In this document: in pieces, positions 1-11,180 of the stretch
How the letters are laid out: every line of letters begins with the position of its first letter
How positions within the stretch are numbered: position 1 is the first letter of the stretch
Origin: Alectoria sarmentosa
Lineage: Eukaryota > Ascomycota > Lecanoromycetes > Lecanorales > Parmeliaceae
Length of the DNA: 64,000 bases
Assembly (NCBI GenBank): GCA_009733775.1
Contig: WOGZ01000026.1
Coordinates: 157,184-221,183 of the forward strand
Reading direction: 5' to 3'
Program-made: the position numbers and the translations under genes
The notes under the pieces: generated by a model
What the model saw: the letters and a program-made list of their open reading frames with translations, nothing else
What the model was told of the DNA's origin: nothing
Databases searched by the model: none

Positions 1-375
1 GAAGATTCTCGAGAATTTCAAGAATAAATCGTAGATCTGGCCTGTCCAAGCGCATCTATAATTTTAGTTGGGGGCCAGTGAAGGGACGTTATTGATGGCT
101 AAGACTTTTCACGGGCTACAGATCTATCTCTATTGAGCTTGCGGCACTCCATGAACAACATGCATCTTGAAGACAGGTAGAACATGACCTTGCTATTACT
201 TGGTCTTTGCCAATCATATATTTGACAAAGCGTGACTCCTCTCGTCAACCCACCCAAGCCTCAAAAGACCCGACAGTCCGCAAGCCGAAACCCTGTTTGA
301 ACCTTTGACGACTGTACAACACCACTTGGTACCGTATCAGCCAAAGCTCCACACTTCCCACAACCCCTTTTCTGC

Positions 376-1015
376 CTATTCCACGTCAAAAACAACCACA
401 GCCGCCTTGATCTGAGCTCCGAGATCCGAGCAAGGGAACGCAGCCTCAGGCACAATCTCAAGACAGACCTGGCGGTACCAGCGTAGGCCATCGAGACTGT
501 CCTCGGGATGAGGCTGCTCGAGCCGGAGTCCGGCGGTGGAGGCGAAGCGGATCGGGTTGTGCGGCGTGTTGGGAGGAAGGAAGAACATTTCGCCCTCGCG
601 GACGGGGATGTCGCGGGACGTGGTAGGTTCGGAGGGATGGGGATTGATGGCTTTGAGTAGGATGCTGCCTTTGTATTCGCAGAACCATTCCGCGGTCGGG
701 TTGATGGGGTAGCGTCGGCGGTCGTTGGGGCAGCCGACGATCTGTTAAGGGGATGGTTGGGTGGTGGATGTGGAAGCAAGCTCGCTTGCTGGCCAAACAA
801 CGTCAGGAAAGGAGGGGTGAGAGTGAGGGAGAGAGTGGAGGGAACTCAGACGATGACTGCGACGCCTTGGTTGTATACACAGTAAATGTTGATTGGTGGC
901 TTCAAGAGGTGGATATTTCCTTCGAGCCTAAGTTGCATGCATTGAGGCCAAGAAATGAGCGTAGGCTGATAGGGGAAGTATACCATTTTGGTAGGTTTAA
1001 AAATGATGAAAGCAT
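376..1015 (-). CDS. BNA1: 3-hydroxyanthranilate 3,4-dioxygenase (likely frameshifted at 3' end)
   Basis: A cytosolic iron dioxygenase that opens the ring of 3-hydroxyanthranilate in the kynurenine route from tryptophan to NAD. I rebuilt three exons: 1015-984 (start MLSSFLNLPKW), 927-852 and 741-376; the intron phases fit and the join gives the family signature HLLKPPINIYCVYNQG. Conserved blocks follow: AEWFCEYKG, MFFLPPNTPHNP and DSLDGLRWY. Of the three iron ligands known in the family (His, Glu, His), the Glu (in AEWF) and the second His (in TPHNP) are present, but the position of the first His reads Pro (YPINP). The frame stops at 376, while the next frame continues with RGCGKCGALA, matching the family's C-terminal cysteine motif, just after a T5 run. 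This is therefore either a decayed gene or a sequencing error. Identification is firm; activity is doubtful. Confidence 0.85.
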
Positions 1016-1311
1016 TGCGTGATCGTGGGTGACGAGGTGACGGGACTTTTCTTTCCCGGGCGGTGGTTGTAGAGAAATCGGAAATATTTGGGAGAAAGGA
1101 CAAAGTAGAGAAAGATAAGGACTACGCTCACTTTATGCATTCATGAAGTTGTGCCTGTGGATTCGTGGGTGGATGGGCAGGCAAGTACATCATCATGCAA
1201 ATTAAAAGGGAGAAACCGATCCCGCGAGCAAAATAAGGCAAGGAGCAAAGGTGCCACTATTTCAACCAATTAAGAGGACACCTGATCCTGTCTTACTGCT
1301 TAGTCCTCGGT

Positions 1312-2579
1312 CTAAGTCTCGTTGATGATATGCGCTTCGCTGTTTTGGCTCCCACCATCCCATTCTGACTCTTCTTCAAGAGCGATATTGTTGGTGTCGT
1401 TGTTCTCTGGCCGGACCAGACTCGCCAGTCTATTGCCCTCTTTTCTTCTCTCCTTTCTAGAATTGATGTTAGAGAGATTATACGAGCCTTCTGTTTTTAA
1501 TTGTCCCTTTCGCCGGAGTTCATCGCTCCTAATAAATCCGGAGTCGAGAATTTCGAAGAGCGGCTTGAGATAGAGGAAACAGAACGAGGCTATGCTCATG
1601 CACTGAATGGTTTGGGTGCAAATTGTGACGGGCCAAATTTCGTAGGTCAGGTCGTGAGAATATCGAGCTTTGTTCCAGTAGAAAAGCTTACAGATCGAGG
1701 CGATACAGACCCTATGAGTCCCGTAAGCATCATTGGAGAACGCCGTTCTGAGGAGTATTTCGTGATCCGCAGTGCGAAAGTCAACCCCACAGAGACTTTC
1801 TTGAGAAGAGAGATCTGCACCTTCGATACAGTCCATACAGGCGGGGCGATCAGAGTGGCGTTGATCAAGATGTTCATAGTCTCAACGCAATTCCACCACA
1901 TGACCTAGTTTCTAACTTAGTCGGTTTCAAGCAATGTTGTGGAAGCCGGAAGATTAAAGTACATACGCGATCAATGCAGTGGCCAGTGAAGTAGTTCCAT
2001 GGCATTGGTGAACCACATTCGGATGCACTAATTATGACTCCCGTGACCGTCCAAAGGATCGTAATGCTTCCCACCCCGAAAAGCAGTCGTCTATCTTGTT
2101 GAACTGGTGTGATATTCCTGAGGAATAGGACCACTGAGAGCTCAGAAAGACACATGCTAAGTATGTAAAGCATGTTGGCAGCGTATGTAGCCTTTGATCC
2201 AGATCAGTTCGGACTCGGTCCATATAGTTGGCAAATATTGAGCTAACCTTTGAATAGGCGGAGATTTGAGGAGCACCCAAGGCGGTGACATGCTTGCCTA
2301 GCCCGTTCGAGGTTCGGAGGGTGACAGCAATGGACTGAGCAATACTGAAAAACTTGATGAATAGTACAGGTTAGCAACATACAACATCCTTCTTGAACCG
2401 AGAAGTGAGATCACCAAAGACGAGAGACTCGAATAGTCGTCAGACTTTATCGATCGAGCAAAGATGATTTTAGTAGCCGCTCTAGCCACCATGCACAAGA
2501 CGGAAAAGATGCACAGAAACCATGTTATAATCAACACAAGGGGAGACAGATTATCGCTTGTAATGAGCGTTGGTGCCAT
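1312..2579 (-). CDS. PTH11/SAT4-like rhodopsin-domain seven-helix membrane protein
   Basis: A fungal rhodopsin-domain integral membrane protein; some relatives (PTH11) are G-protein-coupled sensors, but the ligand here is unknown. It starts at ATG 2579 (MAPTLITSD) with a first helix followed by ARSIKSDDY. A 43-bp intron with GTATGT donor and TGCTAAC branch site joins to IAQSIAVTLRTSNGLGKHV. A second intron joins AYSK to the AANMLYILS helix, and a third joins HCIDR to VMWWNCVETMNIL, the family's intracellular-loop block. The last helix (CIASICKLFYW to FLYLKPLFEILDSG) lies in another frame from VGLTFALRI. A 67-bp intron starting GTTGAC would restore the frame but delete that conserved segment, so the model near 1720-1800 is uncertain. 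The tail is charged and Ser/Asn-rich. Confidence 0.7.
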
Positions 2580-3928
2580 TGTAAAAATGATGGTCAATGT
2601 TAGAAGATGAGACTAAGTAGCTGTCCAACTACAGAGTAACCACCAAACAACAATCGGGGGAGCAGGGCTCCTTCTTATTGACCGGGCCATGAAAGGGATG
2701 ATGAAACTCAGCAGGGTATGACGGCTGGCGTGCTGCAGCATGAATGTACAGCCACTGACCAAAGAGGATGGATTGGACTTCTTACGACCCCGCTTCTTGG
2801 GTCCCCATGACGCGGGACTGTCAAAATTTAGGCGAGTGCCTGCATTCAATCACTCGGTTCAATTGTAGCCTTGTGTTCAACGCTAAAATGCTGCTCGTCA
2901 CTTACTTGACAAGAAGCTGCTTTAGCATGATTGCCTTGCCCTTGTGAAAGCGAGCGTCTTTGGCTATCTCGGGCTGGCCATCAGACACATTCAGCGGCTA
3001 CGTATACGAGCCACCAGATCATACATGGGCCACCTTCTGTCGCGCCAAGTTTTTGCAAATGTTGCAGCAATTATGTTGTATTTGGGAATATGTATCCGCC
3101 ATGCACACTTGGCTCGATGAATCGCCAATTCACCATCACCATGAGGACTTTAGTACCTTAGTCCCGGGACGCCACGGGCCGAGGCGGAAGTGAATTGCCA
3201 ATATTCTAATTACCTACTTATGCAGCCACGCAGCTTCCGGACTTGCATTGCACTGTACTGCCACTAGAATGCTGAGATTTTCCGCAATGTCCTCTGGTAG
3301 TACTCCCTACCTAGGCACCTGGTGACAATCTCCCAGGCCAGGATTTTAGGGTCCCCACCACCGTTGAATTGTTGGCTCCGTGTGTCCAACAACGCACACT
3401 TGATCAAATGGATCAATCAGCCAAGTTTCGTTTGTACCCTTTTCTCTTTTCTAGAATCAGCATCTGCAGCACGGTGCCGCCGAGAAGGACGACATTTGGC
3501 ATCGATGACGGCCGCCTACGACATCATACCTCTTGTTGGGCGGCAAAGAGTCCTCACCTGTCGACGCTATGATAGAGAAGCGGGTGCAATGTCCACTTCA
3601 CAGATACTCGGGTGAAATCATTGGCTAGCCAAATTTCTCAGTTTCCGAACATGCATACAAGTCAATGATTTGGTAAAGATTAACGGATTCGACTGCTACT
3701 TCAAGTTACTCGCGCGCTGATACTTGATTCTTGCATTATCTCAGCATGCATCTGTACATTAAAGGGGGGCAAGGTAAGCATGACCTACTCAAGATGCACT
3801 GCATGTCGCCATCATGCTTGCGTCTGTCAAATTGGTTGTCTTGGTAAATCTAGGTATGCGACCGCTTCCTACTTAATCTCGTCTCTTTACTATCTTTGCT
3901 TTGATTTACTCATTGCTCCTTCGCATAC
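2580..3928. other. intergenic, no supported gene
   Basis: About 1.35 kb between the minus-strand receptor and the plus-strand permease. Only short ORFs without conserved motifs are present; it presumably holds the divergent promoters of both genes. Confidence 0.5.
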
Positions 3929-5940
3929 ATGGCCGAGATGGAGCTACATAGGACTCATGACGCTAAAAATTACGAGCTCCAAAGCCGTGGTTTGGAGAAC
4001 ACATCCTCTCAAGACAACGATGAGCAGCAGCTCGATGTTCTCTCTCGGTTGGGAAAATTGCCGGTCTTGAAGGTTTCACACATGTCCTGGCTTCTAGGAG
4101 AACCGTGTGCTGATATCTATAGCGCAATTTCGGTTTCTTGTCAATCCTGGGCTTTACGTGTACCATCTTGATCACCTGGGAAGCTGTATTCATGTAAGGG
4201 GGAACAGGCTACACCAGTGCTGCGCTAAATGAGTCATATTCAAGCATATTTGACGTCTCAATCCTCAAGTAAGTCTTGCAAAAGCACTATTTTTTTTGAT
4301 CACAGCTGACCTCCTGCAACAGTGGAGGGCCCGCAGGCTTCGTATACGGATTTCTCTTTGTCTGGGCGGGATCATTGGCCACCTATGCTTCTTTGGGTGA
4401 ACTTGCTTCAATGTCGTACCCACCAAGAGCCCTTTATGATCTCAGCTTACGATCCCAACAGGGCCCCCACCGCAGGTGGCCAATATCACTGGGTAGCAAT
4501 GCTCGCTCCACCAGGGTCACACAAAATTCTCAGCTATATGACTGGTACAGCCCTCATAAACTGTCTACTCAAACAACTCAACTGATATCTTGTAGGCTGG
4601 CTTACTGTTATTGGCTGGCAAGCAGGATTTGCCACTGCCAACCTTGTCTCAGCAGCACTTATTCAAGGCTTAATTGTCTTGACTCGACCGAACTACGACC
4701 CTAAGCCTTACCACCATATGCTATTGTTCTGGGCGGTAATGGCTTTCGCTGTATTCATCAATGTGCTTGCGAGTACTGTGTTACCAAAGTTCGAAGGTTT
4801 AATACTGGTCCTCCACATAGTCGGATACTTCGCCATTCTGCTTCCGCTGCTGATTCTTGGAGAACATCAAGACCCTCACCAAGTCTTTGGCCTTTGGCTG
4901 AACCTGGGCAACTTGCCTACTCAAGGGACTTCGTTCATGGTTGGTCTTCTTGGACCCGTCTTCATGTTCTTGGGCGCCGACGGTGCTGTCCATGTAGGTC
5001 ACTACTGGGAGTTTCTCCAATGGTGGCTAACCACTCTGCCTTTAGATGTCTGAAGAAATCCAGAATGCTCCGACTATAGTTCCTTGGTCAATTCTGTTCA
5101 GTATCATCATTAATGGCGCCTTGGCTCTTTCGATGATGATAGCGACTCTCTTTGTCACTGTCGATCTGCAGTCTTCTCTACAATCCCCAACAGGTTACGC
5201 CTTTATGGATATATTTGTCCAGGCAACTGGCTCACTCGCTGGAGCAACTGTAATGCCTTGTATCGTTACCGTCATGCAGCTGTTCGCCAACGTTGGCTTA
5301 CTGGCGTCATGTTCGCGGATGTCCTGGTCATTTGCTCGCGATCGAGGCTTGCCAGGCTATAAGACTCTCGCCAAGGTTAGCTTTTGCAACACTCACACCC
5401 CGCTTCAATTCTATGTGGATAGTTCTGGAGCTGACTGTTTGTGCTTCGCAGGTCAATCCACGGACGTCAATCCCTGTTGCAACAATCGTCGCCACGACCA
5501 TGATATCCACCCTTCTTTCCTTCATAATACTAGGCTCATCTACAGCTTTTAACAATATTATATCGATTGCCGTCGCTGGATTGTCAGCATCGTATGCTCT
5601 GGCTATTGGGCTTCTCCTTTGGCGACGCACTACGGGCGGAATTAAACATTCGCCTCTCTCAGGATCGCGGCTCACGAATACGCCTGGTTTTGAACTCAGC
5701 TGGGGCCCCTGGTATATGCCCGGCATTCTAGGACCTGCGGTGAACTTGTTCGCCATCATTTATGTGCTCATCATTCTATTCTTCAGCTTCTGGCCACCCG
5801 ACGTGCCGGTCGATGCCGCCAATATGAATTACACTATACTGGTGACAGGAATAGTCATGATCTTTAGCGTGACTTGGTATCTTGCATGGGGCAGACGAGA
5901 CTATAAAGGGCCGGTGATTGAGGCTGCAAGTGTGCTTTGA
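3929..5940 (+). CDS. APC-superfamily amine/amino-acid permease (choline/GABA transporter-like)
   Basis: A plasma-membrane permease of the APC superfamily, subgroup of fungal choline, GABA and polyamine transporters; the substrate cannot be told from sequence. It has eight exons, all joins keeping phase: LPVLK to RNFGFLSILGF, then short exons IFDVSIL and NGGPAGFVYGFLFVW, then APTAGGQYHWVAMLAPP, WLTVIGWQAGFA, VLPKFEGLILVLHI, FLGADGAVH joined to MSEEIQNAPTIVP, and finally VNPRTSIPVATIVA. Family hallmarks include TAGGQYHW, GADGAVHMSEEI and SRMSWSFARDRGLPG. About 12 membrane helices are visible, with a hydrophilic N-terminus of roughly 45 residues. The start is ATG 3929 and the stop TGA at 5938. 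No disruption was seen. It lies between two receptor-like genes, but no functional link is shown. Confidence 0.9.
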
Positions 5941-6643
5941 TGGGGAAACTTTTGCTTCGCCGTTAAGCTGAGCTGTTGAAAGGGCAATGATATCCGAAGT
6001 TCAGACGCTTGAGCTCTAGGCCCAGGTTATATGTTCTTACTATGCAGGACACGCATTGGCTTTCTGTGAGTATTTAATAAGAATTGAAGAAAGTAATATC
6101 TTACTATCCATTATATACAAGGAAGAGTCTTCGTAGACCGTTGAAGCTTAATCATCACCATGCGAACCAAGTACTTTCACGTCCGAGGTTCCCAACTCTT
6201 GCGCTTTCTAATTGCACAGATGTTCACACCCATGGATAGTCTCACCTAATCCTGATTTGTCTTATTTGAATACCCATTTCTCTTCCGCAACGGTGGTTTT
6301 GTCGACGAGCCTCCGATTCTCTCTTTGAAAGTCTCGTCAATTGCTTTGAATCTGTCGCTAGATTTTCTGGTGGTTTTCATGGACTTGCTAGCTTTTTCTT
6401 CCGCCATCGCTGCTTGCCGCTTCCTTCAATGTGTCCTCTCAAACTCAACGTGGGCTTCGACGGGGTCCATATGATAGCGGCAGTTCTATTTGCACTCTCC
6501 GTCTTTGTCGTCCAGGATGGAAGTGATCAAAAGCGACTGTCGTATATTTCACATACGGACCCCTCATTATCTCCCCTCAGGCCCTTCTGATCCAGACCTC
6601 GGATAGCCTGCGTTGTGAGACCGTGTGCCAAGCTATGCTCTTC
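5941..6643. other. intergenic between convergent genes
   Basis: 700 bp between the 3' ends of the permease and the peptidase genes. It is expected to contain both 3' UTRs. No coding signal was seen. Confidence 0.5.
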
Positions 6644-7260
6644 TCATGACTTCTCTGGCCGTTGCAGACCGTTCTCAATCCATCCCCTATCTGACCACGG
6701 CGACACCCTAGCGATGACCTTGCCATTTATCAGCGCCAACGGTACCGGCCCATAGACCCTCGAGTCCCTCGAATCCGGAAGATTATCCCCTAGAACCCAG
6801 CAATGCCCGTCAGGCACCTGACGCAAAAGTTCCAAATCAGCAAACTTCCTGCCGCGTCCGCACCGAAACCATTGCCAATCCCCCCCCCGGGAAAATAATC
6901 TAGACCGCATACCTGCATCATCATCTTGCCCGCCCCCCTCTCCCCCCCATCATCCTTGACGACGAAATCCCCCGGCATGCCCACGACCCGCTTGATCGCC
7001 CCGGCGCCCCGCACCATCGGATGGTGGAAATCCACCACGTCCCCCACTCGGACCCCCCGGCCCCGTCGGGCCGAGTGGTCCATGCACACCCAGACTCCGC
7101 GGGCGTTGATGGTGGGCAGCATGGATGGCCCGTCCGTGAGGGCGATTCGGCCGATGTGGGTCGCGAGGAAGTGGCAGATGAAGCCGTATTTGACGACCAC
7201 GATGACGTCGCCGGCGGTAGGAGGGCGGAGCAGGGAGAGGAGACGGGGGATGAGGGGCAT
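6644..7260 (-). CDS. IMP1: mitochondrial inner membrane peptidase subunit 1 (S26 signal peptidase)
   Basis: A catalytic subunit of the inner membrane peptidase that removes sorting signals from proteins exported to the intermembrane space. There are two exons (7260-6913 and 6817-6644) around a 95-bp intron, giving about 173 residues, the usual size. An N-terminal hydrophobic stretch (GDVIVVVKYGFICHFLATH) precedes the catalytic Ser motif GPSMLPT. The Lys of the Ser/Lys dyad lies in IKRVVGMPGD, and the C-terminal S26 box is GHCWVLGDNLPDSRDSR followed by YGPVPLALINGK. The start ATG at 7260 (MPLIPRLLSLL) fits the family. An in-frame ATG at 7383 would add a Pro-rich extension. Subunit 1 is favoured over Imp2 by the whole C-terminal block. 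The intron carries a long C/G run. Confidence 0.88.
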
Positions 7261-8258
7261 TGCATTTGGGATGATGGGGTTTTTGGGGAGGTACTGGAGT
7301 TGGAGGTAGGGTGGAAACGGCGAGGTTTGTGGATCACGATGTGAGGTTTTGGGTTGAAGATCGACGGCAGGGATGGGCTGCATGATTGGCTCGATGGGAG
7401 CAGGGGTTGTTGGTATGTCCACACTTTTTGGTGAGTAAGCAGAAGAATCCCCGAACCAGAAAATAAAAAACAGTTACAGCATTGATTCAGTGGGGTATCC
7501 TAGCCTACACGGGACTAGCAGCTCTCAGCTACGAAAATATATCTGGCCATACACACCATTCTAGATAGTAAGTCATCCTTATACCCACACGAACTGTTCT
7601 TGTTCCGTCTGTTATCTAGCGCCATTAGGAATCGAACCTCAATACCATTAAATACCACCAGCGAACAAACCCCATGAACTCAAGTACTGCGCCGTCGTGA
7701 TTACTTCACCTCTCAGCTCTACCGATTGACAAACACTATGATGAAGTTGTTCAGTAATATCCAGAATTTTTTAACAGGAGTAATAATGTGCCCTATTTAT
7801 TCAAAGCATATCTGTTGGCGTGCGCTCCTTTTTCAAAATCATTAGCGAGGCTATGCATGCGCAGCATGGGCACAGCTATCTGGTGTATGACGCTTCGGCA
7901 TCCAATATTTCTTGTCTATTGTTACTAGGACTGCTCTTAATTGCGTCAATATTCTGGCTTTCCTTCCCACCCTCCTGCGTCTCGGGCTGCTCACTCATGG
8001 TTACATGCTGCGTCGTCAACATGCATGAAATCCCACCCTGTTGGCCGCACTCTGCATTTCAAAAGACGCGATTGGTCAAGCATTTGAGATTTTCGTGGCC
8101 TATGTAAGGATCCCATGAATACTCTCCGGTGGAGTTCTATGCACCTGAAACTAGGTACCTAGCGAAAACCCCATATTTGTACAGAGTGATGCCTCGCACA
8201 CCTCAACTTTCCTTTTGCAAAAAGATGGTCTCTAGTTGCTGTCTTGCTGAATTTGAAA
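7261..8258. other. intergenic with one tRNA-like trace
   Basis: Holds the IMP1 promoter and the upstream region of the second receptor gene. The only feature noted is a degenerate tRNA-like stretch at 7619-7735. Confidence 0.4.
7619..7735 (-). tRNA. degenerate tRNA-like sequence
   Basis: On the minus strand, CAATCGGTAGAGC resembles an A box/D arm, and about 85 bases later GGTTCGATTCC is a perfect B box. The acceptor strand ending TGGCGC has no partner upstream and the T stem has mismatches, so this is at best a tRNA remnant. No isotype can be assigned. Confidence 0.22.
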
Positions 8259-9531
8259 ATGCTCCACGTAACAAATGAACGGTCCAGGTCTTTTCTGGCA
8301 TACAGCATAACCTTGACCATCCTATCCACTATCGCGGTCTTCATGCGACTGATTTCACGACATATATCTGCAGCCAGGTTCTGGTGGGACGACCTCTTCA
8401 TCATAATCAGCTTGGTAATATTACCACCCGTGCGAACTATTTACTTTTCCTCACAGCTTCTTAGCTGGATTCCTACGCCACATATGTCATTGCCTTCATT
8501 GGTAAAGTACGAAAATGTTCGCTATGATACATCAGCTGAAAGGAAGTAGATGTGCATCATGGCATGGGACTTCAAGCCAACTTTGCCCCAATACCCCAAA
8601 GACTTGTGTTGTTGAAAGTAAGTTCCTTAAGCCTTGACCTCCGTCCAGCCAGGCATTTGACGTCCTTCACAGATGCTCTGCGCCAACGAAGTCCACTACC
8701 CCTTCAGCATCTCGACTATTAAACTCGCCATTCTCCTATTATATCTCCGACTCCTCGGATCCCGTCAAGGCTTCAGAAAGTTCCTCTACGCGACCGGCGC
8801 CCTCACTATTAGCTGCTGTGTTGGCCTAACATTTCCGGCCATCTTCAGATGCACTCCCGTAAGCGCCGCCTTCAGTCTGGATGCGCTCTATCAGGATCAT
8901 TATTGCATAAATAGCAATGCCTACCTCATTTCCACGTCGGTCGTCAATGTCCTGCTGGACGTCTGGATTCTCGTTTTACCACTTTTGATTATTTGGACCT
9001 TGCAGCTCTCGTCAAGGCAGAAGTACGAGTTGAGTGGTGTCTTCTTGCTGGGTGCATTGTAAGTCAGCCACAAAATCCTGGAACTCCACTCGTACTTACA
9101 CTATGAGTCATACAGCACAATTGGCGCAAGCATTGCGAGGGCGTATTGTGTATTCAACGTTGACCTCTTGGAAGACACTTGTAAGTCCCGTACCCATTAG
9201 ACGTTCAAAAGTACTGTAACTTCAAGCTCTTCCCATCATATTTCACTCACCTGACAGAGAGAGAAAAACCAGTCTCCTCCGTCTACCCAATAATTGGTCC
9301 AGCGTCGAAATCAGCGTCGGTATAAACAGCGCATGTCTCCCAACCCTCCAGCCCGTCCTCGGGGTCTCAGGCCGCAAATTTAAAGAGATCACCTCTTGCT
9401 GGAGCGAGCATATCGATAAAGGTAAGGACCTGTGGTATTCGGAGTCTCCAGCAAGACAAGAAGGAGAAACGCCTCCTATGTCAGGCAAAAAGATGTCGAC
9501 ATTCCGACTATCGTTAGGTAATGCCAGTTGA
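8259..9531 (+). CDS. PTH11/SAT4-like rhodopsin-domain seven-helix membrane protein
   Basis: A second rhodopsin-domain membrane protein, possibly a surface sensor. The start ATG 8259 opens MLHVTNERSRSF, followed by helix 1 and ARFWWDDLFIIISL. Six exons join in phase: 8259-8414, 8465-8501, 8550-8617, 8673-9058, 9116-9180 and from 9227. Conserved blocks are DVHHGMGLQANF, PFSISTIKLAILLLYLRL, IFRCTPVSAAF, LLDVWILVLPL, TIGASIARAYCVFNVD and the terminal WSSVEISVGINSACLPTLQP. The last intron (9181-9226, TACTGTAAC branch) is the only choice I found that keeps the final exon open. The layout matches the family, including the CTPVSAAF loop and the Ser-rich cytosolic tail. It belongs to a different subgroup from the gene at 1.3 kb. 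The ligand is unknown. Confidence 0.82.
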
Positions 9532-9960
9532 CTGGCGCTCGATTACAAGGGCTTTGGTTACGATGACAAGTTCAAGAAAATTGGAATAAAGAATTCCTCG
9601 CTGTAACGATGGTTCATTCATAGCCAATCCAATCGATGCTACTCTCCTGTAGTTTATTCTTCGAACAGCGATTGCTTCTTCACTCACGGGTTCATCACTC
9701 CGTAGTGATGTGATTTTTTATTCAAACTGCTCATAACAGCATGGTCGGCGCAAGCATCGTCTGGACATGTATTTCATCCAGGATCTAACCCTTCGAGACG
9801 ACCTGAAAAGCCCCAGAAACGCAAATTTTACTCCCAAGGCGTCTGCGCCAAATTTATGGTCTGCACATCTATTTTATTTCTGGACATCTTAAAGCAATAG
9901 CAGCGGACTTGAATTCATTAAAACTCTACCTAAACGGCTCTACTATCACCACCTCCATCA
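9532..9960. other. intergenic, no supported gene
   Basis: Part of the 1.65-kb interval between the receptor and the TLC gene. No coding signal or RNA gene was seen in this stretch. Confidence 0.4.
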
Positions 9961-10700
9961 GGCCCGCATTTCAGTTCTCAAACCGTACCACCTTCATCAC
10001 AGTCCGCCTAATGTCACCCCCATAAACGACCATATATCCTGCACCCTCCCGAATAGCCGGTCCCAAAACTCAATTTCAAACCTCCCTTCGGCCCAACAAT
10101 GATGAATCCCACACCGTTCACGTCAGTATCCAATTAATCACACTCATCAAACACCCGATTTTAATCATCCTTCGATCCCAGAAAAGGTTCCGCCTGCGGA
10201 TCATCAAGAATACCAAGCTTGATTTCGCATGAAGGATGCGCCTATTGTGGTGCGAGGTGATGAGGCGTTGGTGAGAGAAATGGTGCCCAAAGGAGGGACT
10301 TGGTCGCATTGGGGTATGGCGCCCAAGGTGAGGCCAGCAACGGAGGAGGCACTGCGATTGCGGGGAAAGGGTTGGATAGATGAATAATGAGCACAAGAGA
10401 CTGAGCATGCGCCGTTGGGTATAAACGTCCGTGCTCGATTGGGTCCCGTAGAAGAAAGCAGAGTTCCAACGGAATGGTTCGAACTGCTTATATGATGCTT
10501 CAGAAGCGAAAACTTGATTCGCGTTGAGAATGAAGTCGTTGCTCAACAATGCAAATCCTCGAGGCGAGCTGCGTAACGCCTCTCCATTGCGGATGCAAGT
10601 TTCGGGGAGGTCTTGCCATGAGGACTCGTAATTTCTCCAGGGTTCTTAGCGGAAGATCCTGAGGATAGGCGGGGCAATAAGTGGTACTCGTTGCCGTCAT
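9961..10700 (-). pseudogene. decayed coding fragments, family not recognised
   Basis: Minus-strand translation gives protein-like stretches that jump frames. One is a run containing NYESSWQDLPETCIRNGEAL and FALLSNDFILNANQVF, then FEPFRWNSAFFYGT. In another frame come FIPNGACSVSCAHYSSIQPF and LTLGAIPQCDQVPPLG. Finally there is a terminal stretch AIREGAGYMVVYGGDI with a stop near 9978. In-frame stops separate the pieces and no set of introns makes one open frame. It reads like a former secreted-protein gene, but no family is recognised. It could also be a real gene with an intron pattern I failed to find. Confidence 0.3.
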
Positions 10701-11180
10701 TGCTGGCAAGTAAGCTGCTTTGGGGTTCGATGTCCGTATTTGTAGGTACAAGTCGCCAAGATACTTACAACCGAGTGTCTCACTCACGTCACTGTTGCTT
10801 CGAGTCTATTGACGTCGGAGCACAATCCAATTTCCAGTTTCCACAAAGGTTTTCTCCTTTTTCAATGCCGGACTCTCTCCTGGTTCTCTTATCCTGGCTC
10901 GGATTCACCTTCCAACACCACTCTCGCTTCGCAAGCTCTCTTTTCTACCCAGATCCAATGAGCACGGCTTTAAGGAGCCGGAATGTTGGGGTTTTCCTTT
11001 CTTTTGAGATGTCAATATCCTTGCTGAGAATGAATGCTCCACGAATCTCTGCCGCCCCAAGGGTCGGCTACCTTTGACCATGCACCCATTCCATTGTTAA
11101 TGCTTTCAATTGAAAGGCGGTAAAGATGCTGGTCCCAATGTCATTGCCTTAGTGCAAGATTCCATGTCAATCTTCAATTG

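Noticed and set aside
261..800. Long minus-strand ORF over the BNA1 region as a separate gene
   Set aside because: Its useful part (RGCGKCGALA onward) is the displaced tail of the dioxygenase; the rest is out of frame with the conserved blocks.
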